Assembly (NCBI GenBank): GCA_019638625.1
Contig: JAHBTK010000006.1
Location: forward strand, 248,001 to 312,000
DNA from: Chitinophagaceae bacterium
Lineage (GTDB): Bacteria > Bacteroidota > Bacteroidia > Chitinophagales > Chitinophagaceae
Length of the DNA stretch: 64,000 nt
Direction of reading: 5' to 3'
Shown: piece after piece, positions 43,621 to 52,259 of the stretch
Layout of the letters: each line of letters opens with the position of its first letter
How positions within the stretch are numbered: position 1 is the first letter of the stretch
The notes under the pieces: generated by a model
Database searches by the model: none
What the model was told of the DNA's origin: nothing
The model's input: the letters and a program-made list of their open reading frames with translations, nothing else
Translations under genes and position numbers: made by a program

Positions 43621-44313
43621 CTATAACAAGCCCTCATCCGCAAAACTAAAATACCCTTCCGCGCTTACTATGATATGGTCTATTACGGTGATATCAAAAT
43701 AGATTGCCGCTTCCCTGATTTTAAAAGTAATATTTTCATCCGCCCTGCTTGGCTTCAGGCTGCCGGAAGGGTGATTATGACACAGGATAATACTCACTGC
43801 GTCTTCCAGCAATGCTTTTTTCAGTATAACCCGGGGGTCTGCCACGGTACCGGTAATGCCGCCCTTACTAATGACCTCCATATGGTTGATTTTATTCGCC
43901 CGGTTCAGGAACAGTACCACGAACATTTCCTGCGACTGGTCCCGAAGCAGAGCCTGCAGGTAACGGGCCACGGAGGCACTGTCTGTCACCACCGGTGTTT
44001 CAAAGCTCATATCGGCCTGCCGGCGTCTCCCCAGTTCAAGCGCCGCTGCCAGGGTGATGGCTTTGGCTTCACCCACACCGTTGATTTTCATCAAATCCCT
44101 GATGGTAAGGCGTCCCAGTTGATGCAGGTTATTTTTTCCGAGTTGTAACACCTCCTTTGCAAGATCCAGCGCGGATTTGTTGCGGGTACCGTTGTGTAAC
44201 AGTATAGCAATCAATTCGGAGTGACTTAGGGCTTCGGCTCCTTTGTCTCTGAGCTTTTCCCTGGGCCGGTCGTCAACCGCCCATTGCTTTATGGTTGTTT
44301 TTTCAGGCAGCAT
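43621..44313 (-). CDS. radC: RadC-family JAB/MPN-domain protein
   Basis: The 230-aa protein has a helix-hairpin-helix at about 70-90 (IRDLMKINGVGEAKAITLAAALELGRR). A JAMM metalloprotease-like domain contains His179, His181 and Asp192 (HNHPSGSLKPSRAD). Its length and motifs are typical of full chromosomal RadC. It was once named for DNA repair, but its true function is unresolved. Confidence 0.95.
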   Translation of the reverse strand: MLPEKTTIKQWAVDDRPREKLRDKGAEALSHSELIAILLHNGTRNKSALDLAKEVLQLGKNNLHQLGRLTIRDLMKINGVGEAKAITLAAALELGRRRQADMSFETPVVTDSASVARYLQALLRDQSQEMFVVLFLNRANKINHMEVISKGGITGTVADPRVILKKALLEDAVSIILCHNHPSGSLKPSRADENITFKIREAAIYFDITVIDHIIVSAEGYFSFADEGLL

Positions 44314-44389
44314 AATTTTTTAGCGTATAGTCCGTTTAGTGCTATGTAATTTATTAAAATTAAGGCAAACATCATTAAATCCGTCTCTT

Positions 44390-44599
44390 ATGAAACTTAC
44401 TAAGCGTCAAATCATCATGGGTTCCATTAAACCTCTGTTAGTATGTTTGGGTATGTACCTGGTGGTACTTTTTGCATCGGTGTTTGTCTGTTCTTCACTA
44501 TACAATGCGGTAAAAGGCAATAAAAGCAAAGCGGCTGTTCAAACAAAAGCACCGGCCAGCGTAGCTGCCACCTCGCAACATTTCTCCCAGGAAAATTAA
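44390..44599 (+). CDS. Small membrane protein
   Basis: ATG 44390 gives a 69-aa protein with one TM (SIKPLLVCLGMYLVVLFASVFVCSSLY) followed by a Lys/Ala/Ser-rich tail. An in-frame upstream start would add 17 non-hydrophobic residues and is less likely. It is divergent from radC. No function is known. Confidence 0.6.
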   Translation: MKLTKRQIIMGSIKPLLVCLGMYLVVLFASVFVCSSLYNAVKGNKSKAAVQTKAPASVAATSQHFSQEN

Positions 44600-44793
44600 T
44601 TTCGACACCTGTTCTTAACAAATTGGCAGGCGCCGGCCAGTGATAATATGTTATGACTGAATGGGTTTTGTCTTGTTATTCACAGTAAAAAAAATTACTT
44701 TTATTTGTAAATACCGGTGACACCGGCATTTAGTATCTGCTTTCGCTAAATGGCATACCAAAAACCGTATTACACCGTTTTTAAGGTAACCTT

Positions 44794-44967
44794 ATGTATA
44801 AGAATATGAAAAAAATGGTTTTATATGCAGCAGGCAGCCTTTTAATATTGTCGTATCTCTGTGCCTGTTCGCCCAAATACGGTTGTCCGTCGGACGGCAG
44901 AAGTACCGGCGCCGAGAAAATATTAAATGGTGAAAAGGCGCCAAAGGCAAAAAAGTTTAAAGATTAG
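44794..44967 (+). CDS. Small lipoprotein (57 aa)
   Basis: This short gene encodes MYKNMKKMVLYAAGSLLILS and then YLCACSPKYGCPSDG, a lipoprotein signal with lipobox LCAC followed by a small charged tail (EKILNGEKAPKAKKFKD). It may start at the second Met (44806). It lies 26 bp upstream of the next plus-strand gene and is probably co-transcribed with it. Confidence 0.65.
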   Translation: MYKNMKKMVLYAAGSLLILSYLCACSPKYGCPSDGRSTGAEKILNGEKAPKAKKFKD

Positions 44968-44993
44968 GAATGTAAGCATTAAAATTCAGTTTT

Positions 44994-45302
44994 ATGAATC
45001 TTACCCTTCGCAACGAATATGGAAATATGGAGGCTGTAATTGAAGAAAACTGTGGATTTGGGACTTTTTATGACATTGCAGATCTGCTCAAGGAAAAACT
45101 GCAGGTAAACTTTACCAATAAAATAGATGACCTGGATTCCTCCTATTGGGATTTCCACTTCCGGGGACAAAAACTCACGCTACACTATAATATTAAAGAA
45201 GGGGTATCTATCCTGCCGGTACGCTCCAAAGACGCGGCCATAAAGAACAATGATGCCATGAAGGAACTGGTAAAGGCATTGGGAGATCTGAACCTTCAAT
45301 AA
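44994..45302 (+). CDS. Conserved hypothetical protein, 102 aa
   Basis: A soluble protein with no signal and an alpha/beta composition (GNMEAVIEENCGFGTFYDIADLLKEKL, then SSYWDFHFRGQKLTLHYNIKEGVSI). I recognise no catalytic motif. The final three bases before the convergent HmuY-like gene leave almost no gap. Confidence 0.65.
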   Translation: MNLTLRNEYGNMEAVIEENCGFGTFYDIADLLKEKLQVNFTNKIDDLDSSYWDFHFRGQKLTLHYNIKEGVSILPVRSKDAAIKNNDAMKELVKALGDLNLQ

Positions 45303-45305
45303 ATA

Positions 45306-45803
45306 TTATTTTATTACTGTATACTGAAATGTATAGTAGCCGCTGCTCTCGTGCAGTTTCTGGTCCTTATTGTAACTTATAATTTTTATTTTATATTTTT
45401 TACCGTCAGTGGCTTTTACCACGATCGTGCGATCCGCGATGGGCAGGATGGAATGGTCTTCCATATTATAATTGTACCAGCCGTTGCCGCTGCCGGTAGG
45501 AATGGCCTTACTTTCCTCCGTATCAGGTTTGTATCCCGCAGCCGGCGCCCTGTCTAATTTGTCAAATGTGGACGCTGCCACCTGGGCTGTTACGTTCGCT
45601 TTGTTGTTTAAGGCAATCGTCGTTTTCTGGAAAGAAATATCCCAGTTATCTTCCTGTGTTACTTCCTTACCGGAAGCAAGATTAAAATAAGCCACTCTGC
45701 CGGAGGCGTTAAGGTTGTTGATTGTTTTCAGTTCCTGCGCGGAAGCGATATTTACTGCCAAAACCAATACTGAAAGTAATATTGAAAATCTCATTTTTCT
45801 CAT
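45306..45803 (-). CDS. HmuY-family protein
   Basis: The 165-aa secreted protein has a signal peptide (ILLSVLVLAVNIASAQ). It shows the HmuY pattern: YFNLASGKEV, DNWDISFQKTTIALN and a C-terminal HESSGYYTFQYTVIK strand pair. HmuY in Porphyromonas binds haem. Here there is no linked haem TonB receptor and the haem histidines cannot be assigned, so ligand binding is uncertain. Confidence 0.8.
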   Translation of the reverse strand: MRKMRFSILLSVLVLAVNIASAQELKTINNLNASGRVAYFNLASGKEVTQEDNWDISFQKTTIALNNKANVTAQVAASTFDKLDRAPAAGYKPDTEESKAIPTGSGNGWYNYNMEDHSILPIADRTIVVKATDGKKYKIKIISYNKDQKLHESSGYYTFQYTVIK

Positions 45804-45935
45804 TTTGCCAAATGTATCGAGAACCGGTATTATACCGATTGCGCAATCGGGAAATTTTGAGAAACAATCTCCGTCATGCCGTTTAGATACCCCTGCAGGT
45901 TGAAATCATTAACTTAGCAATAGAAATACCCGCTT

Positions 45936-46559
45936 ATGCTGTACATGATCAGGTCTCCCTGGATATTGAAGAAGATATTCCGCTCCTGTATATGGGAAAT
46001 ACCTTCGAAAGAAAAAATACTCTACCTCACCTTTGATGACGGACCGAACCCGGAAGCGACAGCTTTTGTACTGGATACCTTAAAATTATATAACGGGAAA
46101 GCGACCTTTTTTTGCCTTGGTAAAAATGTGGCGGAACACCCGGATATGTATGCCCGTATCCTGGAGGAAGGGCATGCTGTGGGAAATCACACCTACAATC
46201 ACCTGAACGGCTGGAAAACGAATGATAAAAAATATTTTGACGATATCACGAAAGCCAGCCGGTATATCGACTCCGGCCTCTTTCGGCCGCCCTACGGAAA
46301 AATTTCTACCCTGCAGACAAAATATATACCCAAAGCGTTTGGAATGAAGGTGGTGATGTGGAGTGTTTTAAGCGGTGATTTTGATGCCGGACTGACGCAG
46401 GAAAAATGCCTGGACAATGTTTTGCTTTCGTCCAAAAAAGGAAGTATTATAGTTTTTCACGACAGTGCCAAAGCTTATTCAAAACTTAAATATGTTTTAC
46501 CACGGGTGATGGAACATTTTGGAAATGAAGGATATAAATTTGATAAAATTAATCTGTAA
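45936..46559 (+). CDS. Polysaccharide deacetylase (CE4/NodB)
   Basis: The 207-aa protein carries the NodB motifs TFDDGPNP (Asp34-Asp35), His85 and His89 (HTYNH) and RPPYG. These bind the metal and remove N-acetyl groups from peptidoglycan or chitin-type sugars. The N-terminal region has no clear signal peptide, and ATG 45945 is an alternative start. A strong terminator follows at 46593. It stands as a single gene. Confidence 0.92.
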   Translation: MLYMIRSPWILKKIFRSCIWEIPSKEKILYLTFDDGPNPEATAFVLDTLKLYNGKATFFCLGKNVAEHPDMYARILEEGHAVGNHTYNHLNGWKTNDKKYFDDITKASRYIDSGLFRPPYGKISTLQTKYIPKAFGMKVVMWSVLSGDFDAGLTQEKCLDNVLLSSKKGSIIVFHDSAKAYSKLKYVLPRVMEHFGNEGYKFDKINL

Positions 46560-46592
46560 GAAGTTGAGGGTTACCTGCTATAAAAAAAATTT

Positions 46593-46622
46593 GGGCCTGG
46601 GTGAAAACCCTGGCCCGTTTTT
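46593..46622 (+). terminator. Rho-independent terminator after the deacetylase
   Basis: GGGCCTGGGT (46593-46602), loop GAAA and ACCCTGGCCC (46607-46616) form a stem with one mismatch, followed by GTTTTT. The other 330 bases up to the histidine kinase stop at 46953 hold no gene I can support. Confidence 0.88.
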
Positions 46623-46952
46623 AATCCGTACCCTATGAAAACTGAGACTAAATTACAACGTTTTTTGTTTCCAGCAACATTTTTTGCCAGATAAAACAAC
46701 TCTAGCATGCATTTTGATAGTAATTTTACTATTTTCCCATGATATTTTTACGAATATATTCTGTTTTAGTAATCAGATACTCTTAGAGAGATAGTTTCAT
46801 TTGCAATTAAAATATCCGGTTGGACACAGAATTTCAGTCGCTTCTTTTAAGCGCAATGGTGTTAAGATTTGATAAAAAACCAAACTTTTTTTCCAGGGGA
46901 AAATGAACCGTTCCGGGATAGCCTGGAGGAGTATGTCGCAAGCGCGAAAGGG

Positions 46953-48002
46953 TTAGTCCCTTTTAGCGTCCAGGATAAATCCGAAAGTTGTTCCTATATC
47001 GGGCTTGCTCCGTACATGCATGGTATGCCCGTGAGCCTCCACAATATGTTTGCAGATGGCCAGTCCCAGGCCGCTGCCGCCTTCTTTTCTGCTGCGGGCG
47101 GTATCTGTTCTGTAAAATCTTTCAAATATGCGGGCAATATGTTCTTCGGCTACTCCTATGCCGTCGTCACTTATTTCAAACAACACATGCTTCTCATCTG
47201 TTATATAAACGCTGGCAGTCACATTGCCATTTATCTTACCATACTTGATGGCATTGTCTACCAGGTTGATCAATACCTGCCTTGTTTTTTCCTTATCCGC
47301 GAAAACAGTTATAGGCAGTTCGCAGCCTTTTTTAATTCCCGTTTTGATATTCCTGTTATTTGCCAGTAGCGACAGGGAATCAAATACCTCGCGTATCAGG
47401 TCCTGGATGACAAAGTTTTCTTTGTAGATAAGCTGTTCTCCGCTCTCCAGCCGGGTGATCTCATCCAGGTCGCTTAGCAGGTTTACCAGTCGCACTACAT
47501 TTTTAGAGGTATTATTCAAAAAACGGGCGCTCAGTTCCTGGTTGTTCACTGCCCCGTCGCGCAGGCTGTCCACATATCCCTGTATGGCAAAAATGGGGGT
47601 TTTCAGTTCATGCGACAGGTTTTGCAGAAACTCCTTCCTGTACGCTTCATTGGCTTTCAGCAATTCTATTTCATTTCTTTTTTGCTGCGCCCATTTTTCC
47701 ACATCAGCACTTACCTCTTCTATGCTCTTGGGGGGTAAAATTGATTTGTAAAAAAACTCCTCCCGTTTGCTTGCCTTTGTCTGGTAAATGAATTTGTAGA
47801 TGAGTTTTATTTTCCGGTAAATGAACTTCTGTAAAGTATACAGCACCAGCAGGTAGCTTCCGGTAAAGACCACCAACAGGGCGATCACAAAAACCCACCA
47901 CAAAGGTTTAAGAAAAAAGATCCCCAGCGCAACAGGGGCGGCGATCAGCAAAGCGGTGAAAGCAGCAAGCTGATGCGGCTGAATGTTTTTTGTGTTCAAC
48001 AT
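46953..48002 (-). CDS. Sensor histidine kinase (PhoR-like)
   Basis: The 349-aa protein has two N-terminal TMs (about 12-52), a HisKA domain with phospho-acceptor His131 (LSHELKTPIFAIQGY) and a HATPase domain with N, G1 (DDGIGVAEEHI) and G2 (GGSGLGLAICK) boxes. No large periplasmic sensor is present, so it probably senses the membrane or a partner. It lies downstream of the response regulator on the same strand but is separated from it by a 490-bp repeat-filled gap. Confidence 0.93.
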   Translation of the reverse strand: MLNTKNIQPHQLAAFTALLIAAPVALGIFFLKPLWWVFVIALLVVFTGSYLLVLYTLQKFIYRKIKLIYKFIYQTKASKREEFFYKSILPPKSIEEVSADVEKWAQQKRNEIELLKANEAYRKEFLQNLSHELKTPIFAIQGYVDSLRDGAVNNQELSARFLNNTSKNVVRLVNLLSDLDEITRLESGEQLIYKENFVIQDLIREVFDSLSLLANNRNIKTGIKKGCELPITVFADKEKTRQVLINLVDNAIKYGKINGNVTASVYITDEKHVLFEISDDGIGVAEEHIARIFERFYRTDTARSRKEGGSGLGLAICKHIVEAHGHTMHVRSKPDIGTTFGFILDAKRD

Positions 48003-48174
48003 GTAGGCGGAATAATTTTAACCTGCAAAATTGAACCTATTTTATGAGATTTGCTAAAAAGCTCCTAAAGTTTAAGGTTTTATTGGGCATTCCAATGGCG
48101 GTATGTCATTTTGAGTCCCCGGTTAGGGATCTCAATCATTGGTCCGTGACAGTAAGAACCGATCTTGCATACAT

Positions 48175-48490
48175 ATGGCACGCAAAAATCGCAAAGGGCG
48201 GCGCAAAAGATCAGAAAGAAAGAAGCGGTTCGAAAATGGGAACTGTTTGTACACCCTTGGCGCTTCATAGCGGCTTTGCGCGAAATATGATGCCGTGCAG
48301 GATAGGTGGAGGACTCAACGATGGCACGCCAAGATCGCAAAAGACGGCGCGAAAGATCGCAAAGAAAGAAGCGGCTCTGAAAAAGGGAACTCTTTGTACT
48401 CCCTTAGCGCTTCATAGCGGCTTTGCGCGAAATATAATGCCGTGCAGGATGAGGTGGAGGACTCAACAATGGCACGCCAACATCGCAAAG
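48175..48490. repeat. Tandem ~147-bp repeats (2.15 copies) between regulator and kinase
   Basis: Copy A is 48175-48320, copy B is 48321-48468, and a truncated third copy runs from 48469 to the end of the regulator gene. Each begins ATGGCACGC, contains GGCGCAAAAG or GGCGCGAAAG and the later GCGGCTTTGCGCG that can pair with it, and ends GGAGGACTCAAC. A degenerate copy is at 37891-37990. The repeats are non-coding and may form RNA hairpins in the regulator-kinase transcript. Confidence 0.85.
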
Positions 48491-48492
48491 GA

Positions 48493-49173
48493 CTATACCA
48501 CCATTTTGTACCCCACGCCCTTTACCGTATTGATGCAGTCAATCCCCAGTTTTTGCCGTATTTTCCTGATGTGTACATCAATGGTCCGGTCTCCCACAAT
48601 TACCTCGGTGCCCCAAATCCGGCTGAGTATTTCATTACGCAAAAATACCCTGCCCGGTTTCGTAGCCAGCAAATGCAGCAATTCGAATTCCTTTTTTGCC
48701 AATACAATCTCCTCATCGTTTACCGAAACCAGAAACTTTACCGGGTCGATAACGATATTGCCTACCTGCAGTGTCCTGCTGGTTTCGGGTTTTTGGAACC
48801 TCCTGAACAGGGCATTGACTTTGGTAACAAGTATCTTCGGGCTTACGGGCTTGCTGATATAATCATCCGCCCCGTATTCCAGTCCTTTTACATGAGATAT
48901 TTCATCACTGAGCGCGGTTAAAAAAATGATCAGGGTATCCTGGTAGGCAGGCTGGGCTCTCAGGATTTTACATACTTCCATACCGGTTTTCCGGGGCATC
49001 ATCACATCCAGCATGATCAGGTCGGGTTTGAATAATTTCGCTTTCAACACAGCCTCTTCCCCATCTTTGGCAGTAATGGTTTCGTACCCTTCATTCTGCA
49101 GGTTATAACTCACTATTTCCAGGATATCGGGCTCATCATCTGCAATCAGTACTTTTTTGTCCTTTCCTTCCAT
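48493..49173 (-). CDS. OmpR/PhoB-type response regulator
   Basis: The 226-aa protein has a receiver domain (acidic pocket ADDE at 11-14, phospho-acceptor Asp56 in LIMLDVMMP, Thr in FLTALSD, Lys in SKPVSP) and a winged-helix DNA-binding domain (VGDRTIDVHIRKIRQKLG, GVGYKMV). It is first in the pair with the kinase gene. Its stop codon abuts the tandem repeat block. Confidence 0.95.
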   Translation of the reverse strand: MEGKDKKVLIADDEPDILEIVSYNLQNEGYETITAKDGEEAVLKAKLFKPDLIMLDVMMPRKTGMEVCKILRAQPAYQDTLIIFLTALSDEISHVKGLEYGADDYISKPVSPKILVTKVNALFRRFQKPETSRTLQVGNIVIDPVKFLVSVNDEEIVLAKKEFELLHLLATKPGRVFLRNEILSRIWGTEVIVGDRTIDVHIRKIRQKLGIDCINTVKGVGYKMVV

Positions 49174-49345
49174 ATTTAACCATATGTTTACGCAAAAATA
49201 ACTTTAGTGCCTATACAAGCCTAAAGCGCAGGATTATGAAATTGTTAACCCCAATAATAAATTCGCACTAAAAGCGGTCATTTGTCGTTAACGATAGGAT
49301 GAAAAATCCGGGAAAGATTCAGGAAACCATTACAGCCTATTCTAT

Positions 49346-49353
49346 TAATTTTG
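49346..49353 (+). promoter_or_regulatory. -7 element before the 49362 gene
   Basis: TAATTTTG matches TAnnTTTG. Transcription would begin around 49360, so ATG 49362 would be read almost leaderless, or a further promoter lies upstream. Confidence 0.4.
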
Positions 49354-49361
49354 CATTTATT

Positions 49362-51560
49362 ATGCGTTTTCTTCATATCATAGTTTTTGTTTTCGCGGGG
49401 GCATGTCTTTGTCCGGATACCGTTCAGGCGGAAGTATCGGACACCCTGAAAAAGAAGGTAGATATTTCCCGCATAAGATATCATGAGAATATTGAAAAGG
49501 AACAAAACCTGGCCCTGGGCTTTAAAGGAGGAAACGGAACCATCAATGGTTCGGACAATAGCCATATCAATACTTTTATAACAAATGTTATTATAGAAAG
49601 AGTGAACCTGCTCAGGGACTCTATTGAGAACAACAAAGCGCTTGATCACCGGTTGAAAGTAAAATACCTGAGCGGGCTGGAAAACCTGGTAAAGGGCTTT
49701 AACAGCGGTTGGCGGAACAATTCATTCAACCCGGTTCTCGCGGAGGAACTTATTGCCAATTACGAGATGCTGATGCAGGCAGATATCAATCACCGGGATA
49801 TCAGCCCCATCGTGGAAAAAGCTTCCTATAGCGTAGGCAACATTAATATCAACAGTTCCGGCAGCGCTATGTATGAGAATGCAGGTTACACCAATGCCCG
49901 GCAGATCCTGTTCAGAAAATATTGCGGCTTGTACCCTGACAAGGCATTGCAGATGCTGGAGTTGTACCCCGATGTTCCGTTTGCCGACAGCCTTGTGAAA
50001 ACGGTTGCGTACCGCAATCCCAATCAGTTATACGATTATGCCGCCGCTACCCGCACCAATGTAGGACGCATTATCAGGCGAAACAGCGACCCGGTGGTGA
50101 AAGCGATCGTTGCTATTTCATCCAGCAAAAGCGGGCAACAATATTATCCGTTTCTCGATGAAATAGCATCGGAGAGGCTTACACTTGCCGATGTATTTGA
50201 CATAATGGAAGACAACCTGGCATACTACAAAATGCTGGTGAAAATGCAGGTGAACTATACCGAAAGGTTGATCAAACGGGATACACCGCTTGCCTACGAT
50301 AAACTGGTTGCCAAACTGCAGGACCGGGCAAAGAACGTATATATAGAAGAGATCAACGCGCTGCACGATTCACCGGACAATGTGCGGTTTAAAATACTTG
50401 AGCAGTTATCGCCCCAAGAATTATATTATCTTATTGTATTAGGAGAGGACGTGATATACACTTCCAGCTATAAGGGTGTTTTTAACAGGATGATGCAACG
50501 GACGCCAGGCAATTCCGGCGACAGCCTGCTGATCAGTGTGCGCTTCGACAAGTTTAAAAAGTTCATCAGGCTGGCAGCGGGATACAACAAACTGGATGAG
50601 TTCCTGCAATCGATGCCCGACAGCAATTCGCAGCGGCTGATGATGGCTTTTGTGAGAGGACTGGAAAAAACAGGTACCCTGGAAGACGCCGTGGATGTGG
50701 CGGATTCCTATGGCAGCATCCGCAACCCTGTAATTACGGGACTGATCGACCAGGAAATACAGCGAAACCTGACACAAGCGCGGGAAGCAGGCGAAAAAAG
50801 ACCTATTGTAATTTATGATATCCTGCAGACGATCTTCCAGTCTTCGCAGGACAGTTCCATCAATATTTCAGCCAGGCTGAAAATACCGCCGGTGTACCGG
50901 GTAGATAATCATGCTTTGCTGGATGACAGCGGAAGGGTGGTGCAGCAGGTATTTTTTTACGGCGATAAAGACGGGAAAGATTCTTATGCCAACTTCATGA
51001 CGATGTTTACGGGGGCGGACTGGAAGGTGAGCCGCACCTCGCAGTGGGTGGAAATAAAATCAACAAAGGGCAAGCCTATATTGATTTACGCTAACCTGCC
51101 GCTCGACTACGAAAAGGGACTGGACTCGGTGGCGCAGGTACATATGCGCGAATATATGAACCACCGAAACCTGAAACCAACCATTACAATACATCGTGGT
51201 CATAGTTACTGGGTAGGTTCCACCATCCGCAACCTGGCGCCCTCGTCCAAAATAGTGATACTCGGCTCCTGCGGCGGATTTCACAACCTGGGAGATGTAT
51301 TAAAAACATGCCCCGATGCACATATCATATCCTCGAAGGAAGTAGGTACGCGGCATATCAATGAACCCATCTTAAAAGCCATCAACGATGACCTGAAACA
51401 GGGACGGAATGTAGACTGGCTGAATATATGGAAGGACCTCGCCGCGAAATTCACCACCGGTGATGCCAAGGAAAGATTCGATAATTATGTGCCGCCGCAC
51501 AAAAACCTGGGCGCTTTATTTATTAAAGCGTATTTCGTTCAGATGGGTACTTACCAGTAG
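49362..51560 (+). CDS. Secreted protein with clan-CD (caspase/gingipain-like) C-terminal motif
   Basis: ATG 49362 opens a signal peptide (MRFLHIIVFVFAGACLCPDTVQA), which is why I prefer it to ATG 49299. The product is 732 aa. The first ~530 residues are helical and unfamiliar. Near the end, TITIHRGHSYW (His614) is followed 23 residues later by SKIVILGSCGG (Cys637). A hydrophobic strand then His-Gly or Gly-His, and a hydrophobic strand then Ser-Cys-Gly-Gly, is the catalytic dyad pattern of clan-CD cysteine peptidases and CHAT domains. No protease function is proven. It stands between the divergent response regulator and the convergent MBL gene. Confidence 0.75.
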   Translation: MRFLHIIVFVFAGACLCPDTVQAEVSDTLKKKVDISRIRYHENIEKEQNLALGFKGGNGTINGSDNSHINTFITNVIIERVNLLRDSIENNKALDHRLKVKYLSGLENLVKGFNSGWRNNSFNPVLAEELIANYEMLMQADINHRDISPIVEKASYSVGNININSSGSAMYENAGYTNARQILFRKYCGLYPDKALQMLELYPDVPFADSLVKTVAYRNPNQLYDYAAATRTNVGRIIRRNSDPVVKAIVAISSSKSGQQYYPFLDEIASERLTLADVFDIMEDNLAYYKMLVKMQVNYTERLIKRDTPLAYDKLVAKLQDRAKNVYIEEINALHDSPDNVRFKILEQLSPQELYYLIVLGEDVIYTSSYKGVFNRMMQRTPGNSGDSLLISVRFDKFKKFIRLAAGYNKLDEFLQSMPDSNSQRLMMAFVRGLEKTGTLEDAVDVADSYGSIRNPVITGLIDQEIQRNLTQAREAGEKRPIVIYDILQTIFQSSQDSSINISARLKIPPVYRVDNHALLDDSGRVVQQVFFYGDKDGKDSYANFMTMFTGADWKVSRTSQWVEIKSTKGKPILIYANLPLDYEKGLDSVAQVHMREYMNHRNLKPTITIHRGHSYWVGSTIRNLAPSSKIVILGSCGGFHNLGDVLKTCPDAHIISSKEVGTRHINEPILKAINDDLKQGRNVDWLNIWKDLAAKFTTGDAKERFDNYVPPHKNLGALFIKAYFVQMGTYQ

Positions 51561-51563
51561 CCC

Positions 51564-52205
51564 TTATATGCTCACAAAAGGATTGTTTTTCTTTTCAAAA
51601 CCGATGGTAGTGGGTTCTCCGTGACCCGGGTAAACGATCGTATCATCCGGGAGTGTATACAACTGTGTGAGAATGCTTTTTTCCAGTGTTTCATATTTTC
51701 CCCCCGGCAGGTCGGTTCTGCCAATGCTCATCCGGAACAACACATCGCCGGCAATAATGAAATGTTGTTGCGGGCAATAAAAACTTACGCTTCCGGGTGA
51801 ATGACCGGGTGTGAGTAATATTTCCAGTTTGTCTTCACCCAACTGAATAGTACCTCCTTCCCGTAAATATAGCAGGTTGCCTGTGTAGTTGTCAAACGGC
51901 AGGTTCCACATCAGTCCGGAAGCCGGCGCGTAAGCCAGCAGTTCTTTTTCATCAGGATGAATATGCAGTTCCAGTTGATAGGTATCCGCCACCCATTTGT
52001 TGCCAAAAACATGGTCCAGGTGGCAATGGGTATTCAACAACAAGGAGGGTTTTAAACCGTTATTGTCTATGAAAACAGCGAGTTCTTCTTTTTCGTAGTC
52101 AAAGTAACATCCCGGATCAATGATGATGCAGTTTTTATCTTCATTCCAGAGCAGGTAAGTATTCTCCTGAATGGGGCTAAATGTGAAAACTTTAACATCA
52201 AACAT
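51564..52205 (-). CDS. MBL-fold metallo-hydrolase (glyoxalase II-like)
   Basis: The 213-aa cytoplasmic protein has the zinc motif THCHLDH (His60, His62, Asp64, His65). Later ligands lie in TPGHSPG, AGDVLF and PGHGEPT. Its short length without the glyoxalase II C-terminal substrate domain places it with YcbL-type hydrolases, which cleave thioesters such as S-lactoylglutathione analogues. It is divergent from the large barrel protein gene. Confidence 0.93.
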   Translation of the reverse strand: MFDVKVFTFSPIQENTYLLWNEDKNCIIIDPGCYFDYEKEELAVFIDNNGLKPSLLLNTHCHLDHVFGNKWVADTYQLELHIHPDEKELLAYAPASGLMWNLPFDNYTGNLLYLREGGTIQLGEDKLEILLTPGHSPGSVSFYCPQQHFIIAGDVLFRMSIGRTDLPGGKYETLEKSILTQLYTLPDDTIVYPGHGEPTTIGFEKKNNPFVSI

Positions 52206-52259
52206 ATTATTCGATTATACCTTAAAAACGCTAATTTTATTATAAGAATGTACGAAATT

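Noticed and set aside
48175..48490. Repeats considered as a CRISPR array
   Set aside because: The units are ~147 bp, contiguous and nearly identical throughout, with no short repeats separated by unique spacers and no cas genes.
48044..48862. 272-codon plus-strand open frame through the tandem repeats and into the response regulator
   Set aside because: Its length comes from repeat units in the same phase. Half of it is antisense to the regulator and it has no domain.
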